From: Pempheris klunzingeri
Taxonomy: Eukaryota; Chordata; Actinopteri; Acropomatiformes; Pempheridae
Direction: 5' to 3'
Assembly (NCBI RefSeq): GCF_042242105.1
Contig: NC_092022.1
Coordinates: 12,954,001-13,018,000, forward strand
Length of the DNA stretch: 64,000 bases
Positions 39,691-49,611 of the stretch are shown one piece after another; position 1 is the stretch's first letter; every line of letters starts with the position of its first letter. The translations under genes and the position numbers were made by a program. The notes under the pieces were generated by a model, which had not been told where the DNA came from, made no database searches, and saw nothing but the letters and a program-made list of their open reading frames with translations.

Positions 39691-39845
39691 ACGGAAGTCA
39701 CTAGAGTAGGGGGCGGATACTTGTGATTGCAAGGACCAATCAGAGGCCCGAATGCATAGAACTAGCGGCACATGCGATCTGCGGGCATTTTGATTGGCTC
39801 TTCATCTCGGAACACTGGACGTTACCGTGACAACCACCAATGAAA
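39690..39845. promoter_or_regulatory. CCAAT-rich, probably bidirectional promoter of ebp
   Basis: The block contains an ETS-like cggaagt (39692), a GC box gggggcgg (about 39709) and three CCAAT boxes in both orientations: CCAAT at 39736 and 39837, ATTGG at 39793. No TATA box is seen. The layout fits a housekeeping start region facing both ways. Confidence 0.5.
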
Positions 39846-40025
39846 ACGCGTCTCTTACCCCGAAAGACCGTCCCTGTTTTTATGACGATGATACTAGTGA
39901 TATGTCTACAGACGGTGAAGGGTGAAGTTCGAGGTATCTTTCCCACATGTTCTTCTTTGACGTGGCTGTAGGAGGCAACCTTGTGAGAGCAACACTGACC
40001 TAAAACACTGCTAACCTCTAACTGT

Positions 40026-40163
40026 ATGACCGCAGTGAAGTCCTTTTTAAGTTGGCTATTCATCAGATATTCCCTCCGGACATGGCTGCGTCCTCTTCCT
40101 CAGTTTAAAGCCTCTGTTGGCAGCAGGAGGACGGTCAGCTCAGCTCTCAGCACCGCGGGCTGA
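40026..40163 (+). CDS. Small arginine-rich ORF divergent from ebp, function unknown
   Basis: A 45-codon ORF starts MTAVKSFLSWLFIRYSLRTW and ends SALSTAG. It has no Asp or Glu and seven Arg or Lys spaced along a hydrophobic N-terminus, which resembles a mitochondrial targeting presequence. It lies just downstream of the CCAAT-rich promoter on the strand opposite to ebp. It could be a microprotein, the first coding exon of a longer spliced gene (GTCAGC at 40133 is a poor donor), or chance. No second exon was found before 41 kb. Confidence 0.25.
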   Translation: MTAVKSFLSWLFIRYSLRTWLRPLPQFKASVGSRRTVSSALSTAG

Positions 40164-41074
40164 ACCGCTGGAGACTGAGATGGGGACCATCAATGAATTA
40201 CTGTTAACACAAAAACAATGTTATTTCAATACCTTCATAATGACTTGCCAGTATTAGTGAAAATTATGGCTAAAATATTATTGTTTTATTTATTTATTTA
40301 TTATTGTTTCATGCAGTACCTTTATTTAGTTTGTCAGTATATAGTTGATTTATTTTACATGAACATGTTGATTCAAAATAATGGATTTTTCTGTGTTGAC
40401 TTTGACTTAGTGACAAATCATTACCAGAAATCATTTTTTTCACTTTTTCAGTATACTTTGATCCAGTGACTCAAAATCACTGCCAAAGTGTATCACTACA
40501 CAGCCTGCAAAGGACACACCAATTTATAATGGGTTTTAGTGCTTCCTTTAGTTTACACTAGTGGGTATTTTTATGCATTTTTAAAATCCTCTTTATATTG
40601 GATTTTCTTATTTTATTCAGCTCTAAAATGCAGTATAAAGTATAAAGAGGTGTGTCATTTTTACCATTTAAAGTGTAAACTATATAAGATGAGAAAACAG
40701 TGAGTAGATGAATCTGATTACATTATTAGAAAAAAAACATTAAAAACATATTTTATCCAAGAACTGTCACAGAAAATTATTATAGTCCATGTGAAATGAG
40801 AGGAAACGGGCTGATCTGAAGCATAAAAGCATACGGAAACATAAATAACCATTTAATATTAATAATACACTATAATTATGTCCAGAGATTATCCACCTTG
40901 AAAGCAATTTAAACGTGTTCACGTGAGATGTCTGAAAATCAGTATAATTTCAATGAACGACAGGTCCTAACTTTGCAATTACCAGAATAAAATATTTCGT
41001 AAACGATAAATTAGTCCGTAATCTTTGTGAAGAGAAAAAGTTGTCCTCCCAAGCCGTGTCAGGGATCTTATCCC
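40164..41074. other. AT-rich spacer
   Basis: Very AT-rich sequence with no gene or element recognised. Confidence 0.6.
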
Positions 41075-41146
41075 TGCCGTGACCCGGATTCGAACCGGGG
41101 TTGCTGCGGCCACAACGCAGAGTACTAACCACTATACGATCACGGC
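41075..41146 (-). tRNA. tRNA-His (GTG)
   Basis: The minus-strand 72-mer starts GCCGTGATCGTATAGTGGTT and has anticodon GTG in the loop TTGTGGC. It has a GGTTCGAATCC TPsiC arm and complementary ends (GCCGTGA/TCACGGC). A T run on the minus strand about 40 bases past the end (plus-strand gaaaaag near 41034) can serve as terminator. It looks intact. The extra 5' G of tRNA-His is added after transcription and is not expected in the gene. Confidence 0.98.
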
Positions 41147-41666
41147 GAGCTACTGGGAGTCATAGTGAATCACCGTACAGAAGACATTATGAAGCCATGC
41201 GGGGGGAAAGGTTATTTGTTGAGCTGTCTGTCGTCAGAGAGCAGGAGCTACTAATGTTTCAACAGATCCACAGAGTATCCCCGGGATACCTCAAATCTAC
41301 AACAACAAATGGCAAACATTTACGCCTATTTTTTTTTTTTACATGAAGACAAAGCTGTCGTTTTCGTTTTCTTAAAGTTCAGTGTTGGTCGAAAGAATCG
41401 GCTAACGTCGACATAAGGCAGGCTTTCCACAATATGTACCCGCGATGTGCCTGCTACATGAAACCTAGTTAGCTTGTGGTATGCTAAGTTTCAGCATGTT
41501 TAGCGGTTTATAGCTGGGCTGCATAACTTAGTCTTATTTGTCACTGTGCCCTGCTTTGTCGTTTCACCAGCCGTACACGGAGACATTTGCCAAACACAGT
41601 CACAATGAGAACAGAAGTCATCGCGATAACCGCTTAAAAAAATAGATGAACTAAACAAGATGTAGG
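41147..41666. other. Spacer between tRNA-His and tRNA-Glu
   Basis: No gene is seen. A T run lies at 41330-41340. Confidence 0.6.
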
Positions 41667-41738
41667 TCCCATATGGTCTAGCGGTTAGGATTCCTGGTTT
41701 TCACCCAGGCGGCCCGGGTTCGACTCCCGGTATGGGAA
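41667..41738 (+). tRNA. tRNA-Glu (TTC)
   Basis: The 72-mer starts TCCCATATGGTCTAGCGGTT and has anticodon TTC within TTTTCAC. It has a GGTTCGACTCC TPsiC arm and pairing ends (TCCCATA/TATGGGA). A TTTT run follows within 10 bases (cttttc near 41746), the pol III stop. It looks intact. Confidence 0.98.
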
Positions 41739-42027
41739 CTGAGCTTTTCTTGTTTAAATTCATTTGATGAAGGGAAAAGTCACGAGCAGACAGAACCAGA
41801 AATTTCTTGGCCATATTTTTGTAGGATGGTTACAAATCAGAGTGCAACGACATTGAGCATGCAAGATAAAATGTTGTCATTTGGGTTATTTACGAACATA
41901 ACAGCATATTTTGTGAGTATTGGTTGCTACGGTGATACGAGTAAATTACTTCAAATGCACTAATGTTTTGCCTTCAAAACTGAAGTCCTGACTGATTTCT
42001 GTGTTTTACTGCGACGGGTTGAGTCTA

Positions 42028-42062
42028 ACCACACGTGATTTACGTCATACGTCACATGATGC
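42028..42062. promoter_or_regulatory. E-box / CRE cluster upstream of ccdc115
   Basis: Within 35 bases there is a CACGTGA E-box (42032-42038), a tacgtca CRE-like site (about 42041-42047) and gtcacatgat (42051-42060). The ATG of ccdc115 is 115 bases downstream. The E-box core is the one bound by USF and by the TFEB/TFE3 lysosomal regulators. Binding is inferred. Confidence 0.45.
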
Positions 42063-42176
42063 TATACGGAAGTAGCGCAGGCTATTTTTTTTTTACGTTG
42101 AATGGCTGATTTCCAGTAGAAACGACCGCGGTAAAGACTGTAGAAGAAAGCATTTGAGTTAGTAGATACAGTCGAC

Positions 42177-44415
42177 ATGGGTTTGTCAGAATGTGAGGAG
42201 TCTTCTCTGTTACTGGACGAAAAGCTGCTCCGTTTCATGGACCAGCTGGAGTTACTGGAGGAGAAACGAGCCACTCTGAACTCTCTCATAGAGCAGGTAG
42301 CACAGAAAGTAGAGTAGAGTAATGTCTTGTAATGTCCTTTTAGCAAGCCTTCCACCCTCAGACATGTATCTCTGTTTATATATGTGTTTATGAATGAATG
42401 CAAGCTACACAAAAGATCCTTTTTTAAACTCAGTTAAAACAGCACTTCTGGTAAATAACTAAATGTTTGCCAAACCTCTCATTTGTGATGGTTTGCTGGG
42501 TTTTGTAGTATTGTGTGTTAGTAAACTGAATATCGTTTAGATTTGTTGTGTTGATCAGACTAAAAATGAAATGTGTCAGCCTGGGCTCTAGGAAATTGCG
42601 ATGGGCAATGTTTTATAATCATCTAATGCTTTACAGACCAAACCATTAACCGATGAATCGAGAAAATAAGCATCAGATTGCAGGCCTCATATCCTATAAC
42701 AACCAACATCAGTGCTGCTTCTCAAATTTGCCAAGTCCATGTGTGCAACTCTTACTGTTTGAAGTCCTGTGTTTAAGTTACCATCTCTCTCCACAGGGAT
42801 GGTTTTCCATTTCCAAGGCTCGATATTCCATGGGAAATAAACAAGTCTCTGCACTCCAGTATGCGAGTGAGATAGAGCCACTGGTCCATGTTAATGCCAG
42901 GTGGGGAAATGAACGCTACCAGGTTAATTGTTGGCTACTGGAAATGAATTTGCTATTTTTATGACTTGCGTTTATGTGTTGCAGAACTCTGGACAGCGGT
43001 AAGGTGGATTTCTGCACACAAGGGGTTAAACAAAAGTGTAGTAATGAGACTGGAAAGGATGTGGGGTCAATAGAGGATATTGGACCTCAAGAAGAAGGTG
43101 AGTCTACTATTGTCCACGTGGTGTTAGGAAAGGAATGTTGTAAACTAAACTAATGCAGTTTTTATTCATGATGTTGTGGTATTTCATAGGTGTCAGGAGA
43201 AGAAACAAACCAAAAAAGGCTAACACAGAGAAAGAGGCAAGTAGTAAGAAAGCTCCTGAAGTTACTCAAGCAAGAAAAAGTGACCAAAATCCTCAGCAGG
43301 ATCCATTGAAATGGTTCGGGATTCTGGTGCCACAATCCCTTAAACAAGCACAGTCGTCATTCAAGCAAGGTATGATGCTACAAGATCCAAAAGAGTCTGT
43401 GTTTTGTTCTGGTTTAGGTTTAAAGCAGTCAAACATTTGCTTTTCTAATATGTTATCACTTAATAATATAACCAAGACATAATTTTGATTTGATGTGTTT
43501 GCACTTGACACTACTAAGGACAGATTTTCGGTCTTTTCACAATATACCAAAACAGCCATGTGTCAACAGTTGTACATACGCAGCATAACTAAACATGCTG
43601 CTTGTACAGAAAAACACCACCAAATACAGAAACACTTTTAACCTGTCAATGATTTAAAAATGAGCTGAGTGATGCATGGTGACACTGCAGTTTGGCTGAG
43701 CATGCTTGTTGGACTTAAATGTCCTCTGGAAACATTTTATTGCAGATTTTCAGTATGTGTTATCAGGTCAGTGAAGACGGTTTCTTCATTTGCTTGTGTT
43801 TCATCTGTTTGAATGTGTTTTCTTTAGTTGAAGTGCATTCAGTTCTCAGGGCCACATTAGATTCTTTATATTCAGCATGTAGGAATCTTCTATAGAGTGT
43901 ATAGACAGTGTATAGAAAGTGCATTTGCACACTCAAAACAAAGAGCCAAATGGAAATGCATATTAAAAAAATAGATAAATAAAGTTAGATAATGGGAAGA
44001 AAAAGTGAAGATCTGTTTTCTTGCTGGCAGATGAAGTTATTTAAGTCAAAATGGGGAATGTGACATATTACATTTAAAAAAAATAAATAAAATGAAAACC
44101 CTACTTACATGTGACATGACACCTCTAATCAGGCATTTAAAAAGAACATTGTATTTCTATTGGAGATGATGGTACTCTTATGTTTGTGTACAAAATGAAA
44201 CTGTTGTTAGTGTACTACTGGTTGAATGCTTTTCCTCATCCCTCACCTTCTCTCCTTTTTTCTGCCATATTGCAGTAATAGAGCTGTCAGCTGAGATTGC
44301 GACCCTTCAGACTGCAGTTCTGATCGCCAGACAGGACCTGAAGCTCAGCCTGAGAGACAAACACAGCCTCCAGGAGAAATTCTCAACAGCCCAGTTGGAC
44401 ATGGTGGCAAAATAA
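42177..44415 (+). CDS. ccdc115: Coiled-coil V-ATPase assembly factor CCDC115
   Basis: CCDC115 is the animal counterpart of yeast Vma22 and works with TMEM199 in assembling the V-ATPase proton pump of the ER-Golgi and lysosome. Exons are 42177-42296, 42797-42900, 42985-43097, 43190-43369 and 44276-44415. Phases 0, 2, 1 and 1 join cleanly into 218 residues. Conserved blocks: an N-terminal coiled coil (LDEKLLRFMDQLELLEEKRA), GWFSISKARYSMGNKQVSAL, QYASEIEPLV, and the hallmark DPLKWFGILVPQSLKQAQSS before a second coiled coil at the C-terminus. The middle (KKANTEKEASSKK) is basic and variable. A poly-A signal lies at 44656. It is somewhat longer than the human protein because of the linker. Confidence 0.97.
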
Positions 44416-44655
44416 CTAATTCCATCAGATGATTCTGAGAAGATCCTGTGGCCACAGATGGACTGGAGTCAGTAGGTTATGTTTCCGGACCAGTTGAACT
44501 CAACAGTGATCCTCCTGGTGAAGTTTTTATGGATGTAGCAGTTCCTACTTGATTATTAATTGATAGTAGATTATGTTTGATTTTTGTTCTGTTTCTACTG
44601 TCTCACTGATAAATGTGTGAGATTAATGTGTTTGTGACTGCTGTCTTCGACGTTC

Positions 44656-44661
44656 AATAAA
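44656..44661 (+). promoter_or_regulatory. Poly-A signal of ccdc115
   Basis: AATAAA lies 240 bases past the stop codon, in the last exon. Confidence 0.7.
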
Positions 44662-44739
44662 AGCTGTGTTGTAGTCTGTAAGATTATGAATATAAACAGA
44701 ACCTTTGATTGAAAGGAGGCTCCGGCTGATTTCGAATCT

Positions 44740-45725
44740 CATATTCAGGTGGACCAGCTCTTTACGGTTGCGGGGATGATGGTGCGGTCATGGGAGTTTG
44801 GCCATCCATACATTTGCTATGTGGACTTATGACCGTGTGCCCTGGAGAATCCTATGGGGGGTACTGTGGGACTATGGGGTGTCGGGGGCTGTTGCTACGA
44901 GCTATCTAGTGCCTGCATAACCAAAGTGAGAGCTGTGTCCGTTTTCTTAGCACAAAGTCAAACACTTTCTCACACACCAGGGCTGCTCCTTGTCACTGAT
45001 CCTGTTTGTGATGTTCATGGACAGGATCTCGAGGCGCGGCCGAGGTGAGGAGGGAGTCCGGTCTGGGAACTTCAGAGTTGCGTCTTTGCTTTATGCAGAT
45101 GACGTAGTCCTGTTGCCTTATTCAGACCGTGACCTGCAACATGCACTGGTACAGTTTGTAGATGAGCGTGAAGCAGCCCAGCTGAGAGTCAGCACCTCCA
45201 ACTCTGAGGCCGTGGTTCTCTGCTGGAAAGCGGTGGACTGCTCCCTCTGGGTTGAGAGTGAGTTGCTGCCCCAACAAAGGGGGTTTATGTCAGGCTTTTG
45301 TTCATGAATAAGGGTAAAAAGGAGCGGGAGATGGACTGATGCAGGTGCTGTACTGTTGTGGAGCTGAGCTGGAAGGCGAAGCTCTCGATTTCCCAGACGA
45401 TCTACGTTCCAGCTGGGACATCCAGAGGGAACTCGGAGTAGAGCCACCGCTCCTTCACATCGAAAGGAGTCATTTGAGGTGGTTTGGGCATCTGGTCTGG
45501 ATGCCTCCTGGGTGTCCCCCCTTGGAGGTCGTCAGGGCTCCTCCAACAGGGAGGAAGCCCTGAGGCAGACCCAGATGTGGCTGGAGGGATTATATATCTC
45601 ATCTGGCCTGGGAACAAATCAGGATCCCCCAGGAGGAGCTCAGAAGCACAGCTCAGGAGAAGAACACCCAGATTAGCCCGATGCCCCACTCCGGATAAAC
45701 AGAAGAAAATAGATAGATGGATATA
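44740..45725 (+). mobile_element. 5'-truncated, internally deleted LINE (reverse transcriptase)
   Basis: The palm core is readable: LSLILFVMFMDRISRRGRG, then RVASLLYADDVVLLPYSDRD with the YADD catalytic box. The sequence then jumps near 45300-45400 to the C-terminal piece RELGVEPPLLHIERSHLRWF and FGHLVWMPPGCPPLEV, so roughly 100 codons are missing between. It ends with a short atagatagatgg tail, the usual simple-repeat 3' end. Several frame changes occur along it. I assign it to the CR1/L2/Rex1 group of fish LINEs without fixing the family. It follows the ccdc115 poly-A site by about 80 bases. Confidence 0.8.
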
Positions 45726-45729
45726 AATA

Positions 45730-46499
45730 CAACCTGTCTGAAATGTTTTGATAAATGGTCAGTACTACTTTCATACATCATTTACAACTTCTTTGTTCTT
45801 TATAAAGGAGTGGATTCAAATAGTCTTTAATGTAATTTTTCGGAATAGTTTTTTCTCTGATTTTTTTTTTTTTTTTTTGAGTAGCTGCTACTGAGAGATG
45901 AATATTTTTATTCTATAAACAGAAATCTTAATTCCAAATATTACATCAGAGGAAAGCGGCCTCCTCTTACTGTAGCGACACGAGCATAATTAAAGCATCT
46001 GACTGAGCGCCACCACCCTCAGATCCACGCAGCTCGACTGGGGACAGCCGAACATTACCGGGAACTGTCGAAACGGGAAACGAAAACTCCCGTTTATTGT
46101 GTGTACTTCCTGGTCCAATTATAATATTGTCTGCATGTCTCCATGAGCCACGGCGCTCTGCCTCCCCTTCACTTGCGTCCGAACGACGGATGGGAGCGCA
46201 GAAACAGCGGATGTAGCCTCACTATTATGTTATTGATATTTCCAGACATCCGCAGCAGCCCTTGTAGCCCGATCGTGGCCGATGTCGGCCGTGCAAGCGA
46301 CGCAACTCCTGCTTGGAATTTAATTTTCTTTTGTCTGCGCAACTGGCAGCAACATTTTTGATGTGTGAGCAGGGATTGGGAGGTAAACACGCTGGCCTGC
46401 GCTCATGCTTAGAGGCGAGGTGAGATTGATACCCCAGACTCAGATTGTCCTTGATAGCAAGTTGATTTTTACTTCGGAGCGGAGGAACTGTGGGCTCCA
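45730..46499. other. Promoter-side flank of the hAT-derived gene
   Basis: It contains a T run at 45860-45878 and a GC-richer stretch at 46000-46300 that probably holds the start site and 5' untranslated region of the following gene. The short frames on both strands here have no family resemblance. Confidence 0.5.
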
Positions 46500-47691
46500 A
46501 TGGCGTCAGTTTCGAAGGTGTCTATTCTGGATTACTTTAATATTGTGTTTGAAGGTGAAAATGGCAAAATCGAGTCCAACTGCAAAGCTTGTGGCACCAG
46601 AATCCAGGCGAAGAGGAGTGTCACGTCCAACTTCGTAACGCATCTCAAGGTAATGATTTCTAAATAAGATGTGTGTCTTTGTTAACATGCAGGGATGAGG
46701 CATCTGCACTTACTCTCATCCTCATCATATTTCTGTCAGCTTCAGCGGAAACAGCTGGATCTTCAGTATCTTTTTATGCACACTACAGTGTCAGCTATAT
46801 ATAACCTGACTGTAGAGACTGTTGCTTCTCCACAAGGATGGATTCACTCATACTGTGTCTTCCTCCATATATGTTAAAACAAGGCTGTGTGATGTAGAGA
46901 TGTATACACCTAAATAGTGTATTAACTGTTCTCCCTGACAACCAATAACATTGTTGTGCCCCACACTGTCTCTCTCCCGTTCAGCGGAAGCACCAAGCTA
47001 TGTATGATGACTTTGTGAAAAGGAAAGATATGAAGAGAGAGGGTTACTCCTCTGCTTCCCTGCATAGTTTCACCACCAATGGAGGCAATAGCCGCTACAC
47101 TCTCCCCATCAGTACTGGAGTGGGAGTAGGAGGAGGAGGTGGAGGAGGGAGTGTTGGAGGAATGGGATCTCTGGAGGGAGGAGTAGGAGGAGGCTCTGGT
47201 GGAGGGGTGACCAAGTTTGACAGACATGATCCACGTCAGGTGTGTGTTGTAGTCCATCATCGCTTGAGATGCAAATAACCAAGCTGCTATTTATGACTTA
47301 TGAAGTATTCATTGTGGTGAATTTGTGATGATGAGGGCTTGTGTTGGTTTTTGTCACCACAGGTTCTGATCTCTGAGGCTATAGCTAAGATGATTGTGCG
47401 TGATCTGCAGCCAGTGTCCATAGTGGAAAATCAAGGCTTCAGAGAGCTGCTTCAGCTCCTGGAGCCACGTTACACTCCCGAGACGAAGCATTACATCCAG
47501 AGCCAGCTCCTCCCAGCCTACGCCTACCAGGCACAGCTGGCAACCCGTCAGGCCCTGGCCTCAGCACACGCCCTCAGTCTCAGCCTGGATCTCTGGAGGG
47601 GCTTAACTGGAGCCACTTCAGGGTAAGGAGGTAAAACCAAGCAAACACAACATGATTCCCATTTGGTTTTGTTCCCTCACTGAAGAGTCTG

Positions 47692-47726
<35 letters not shown>

Positions 47727-49611
47727 GTCTGTAGGTACCTCGGTGTCACCTGCCATTTTCTTACATCTGATTGGCAGATGCGTTCAGCTCTCCTGGCGTG
47801 TCTTCCCCTGACTGGGGGAAGCTCTGGGAATCGTGTGCTTTCAGATTTTGATGAAGTGTGTCACTCTCATGGCGTGTCAGGGAGAGCCTTTCGTGTAGTT
47901 GCGGGCCCTCTCCTGGCAAGAACAACAGTAAAGCCATGTTGTCTTCCTGGTTTCCTTGTTTCACCTACTCTCGCCAATGGGCAAAATGAAGATGATGAGG
48001 AGGTGGACAATGGTAACAACGTGGGGGAAGGGATCAGGAATGGCCACGGTGATGGTGGAGAGGAGGGAGAATGGGAAGACTCGTGGGAGCAGGGTCTGGG
48101 TGTTTGTCGGGTGGACTGTTTCTCTCGCTCTCTTGAACAGTGTGTCAGAGAAGGGTTACGCTCCTGTTCACAGCTCTCTTCCACACTGGCCAAGGCTGCC
48201 TGTTTCTACAACTACATTACCTCTGCTGTCCCGCCTGAGAAACTTAGCCAGGTGTTTGATGGCCTTGGGTTGACCGTAGGGGGACCAGGAAATACCCCTC
48301 TTGCAGCAAGAGACTGGGCTGCTCAGCTTAAGGTATGTCATATTATATATATACAGATGGCACTTTACTTTAAGCCCCACTATTTAGGAATTAGTACAAG
48401 TAGAACATAGGAAATTAATTATTTGTCTGTAATATAATACATTACAATGCAGTCGTACACTAACTTACATTCTAAAGAAGACATTCTATATGATTAAAGC
48501 TATGTTGTATTGTCTTGTCATGTGTTTTATATGCCTTTTATCAGTTGTTTGCATACTGCTGATAAATGCTAGATAGGGGGTTAAACTAAAGTGTTGCCAG
48601 TCTGCAGTATGTGGACATAATAATTAAATTCATAGCCTGATTATGTAGCTGTTTCAGCAGGATTTATAATATAAGACTGAAAAATGCAAGATCTCTGCAA
48701 GGACAAAATCAAGAGTGTGTTTCCAGTTTTCAAAATATTAACTTTTTGTGTTGTGTTTTTTGATGCAGGTGCTGCGGCGGCTGCTGGACTCAGTGGAGTT
48801 CCTGGAGGAGATGAGTGGTCCGGGGAAGTTTGCCCTGGGTAGTTCAGAGAGAGCCCTACTGAGGGAGCTCACAGACACTTTGGAGCCCTTCATTGAGGCC
48901 TGGGACATGGTGTATGGGGACAGACAGGCAGACATACAGACAGATAGACATGTGTCCATCAGCCTGGCTCTGCCGTGCGTTCTGGGCCTTCGGAAGCATC
49001 TCTCTGAGACGTCGACCCCCCACTGCCCCTCTCTCCTGGTGGGCCTCAGCCAGGCTGTAGAGAGTCAGCTGTCCCCTATCCTGGAGGACCCCCTCTACAT
49101 CACTGCCACCACCCTGGACCCCCAGTTCAAGCTCACTTGGAGCAGCAGCCTTGACTGGCACAGACAAGTTCTCTTAGAAGAGTTATCCAAGCATTCCACT
49201 GCCTCCAGCCCCATAGACCCCAACACAGACCTACATCCTCTATCCCAGACCCCTCCTGCTCCAGCTCCATCACCCGTGTCTTCTCTTTCTCGGCCCTGTA
49301 AGCTGTTCTCTTTCATCAAGCAGAGACCCACAACACAGGCCAAGAGCCTCGAGCAGGAGTTGGCTGTTTACCTACGAGAGGAACCCACAGACGAGGAGGC
49401 TTTGCATTACTGGCGGCGCAAAGCAATTGACTTTCCTTTGCTTGCCCAGGTGGCCAAGAGGGCGTTTACCATACCTGCATGTGGCACTGTAGTGGAGAGC
49501 ATTTTCACTACTGCTGGGAGCTGTCTGCGGCCAGAGAGAGGCCTTGTCTTGCCAAAGAACCTGGAGACACTCATCTACCTCAAAGCCAACTACAGATTAT
49601 TATGGACTTAA
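46500..49611 (+). CDS. Domesticated hAT transposase, ZBED-type BED zinc-finger protein
   Basis: Five exons: 46500-46649, 46985-47239, 47363-47622, 47735-48332 and 48769-49611. Phases 0, 0, 2 and 0 give 701 residues. A BED finger (Cys28, Cys31, His48, His53 in CKACGTRI...THLKRKH) starts the protein and spans the first intron. A glycine-rich spacer lies at 47117-47208. The RNase-H-like core begins near LSLDLWRGL, and the hAT dimerisation domain ends it (WRRKAIDFPLLAQVAKRAF, TVVESIFTTAGS). The first Asp of the catalytic triad is in SLDLW; the usual second Asp motif (TDN-like) is not recognisable after VSGRAFRVVAG. Introns, an intact frame and absence of terminal repeats argue for a host gene that binds DNA, not a live transposon. 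Which ZBED family member it is remains open. Confidence 0.88.
47694..47722. repeat. (CT)n tract forming the acceptor pyrimidine run
   Basis: A pure CT run lies 13 to 41 bases before the exon-4 acceptor of the hAT-derived gene, so repeat length and splice signal overlap. Confidence 0.9.

Noticed and set aside
39740-40063. 107-codon minus-strand ORF upstream of ebp
   Set aside because: It spans the CCAAT-rich promoter, has no family resemblance and reads antisense to the small plus-strand ORF.
46922-47260. Minus-strand ORF antisense to exon 2 of the hAT-derived gene
   Set aside because: It is the shadow of the glycine-rich coding stretch and has no splice or start support.
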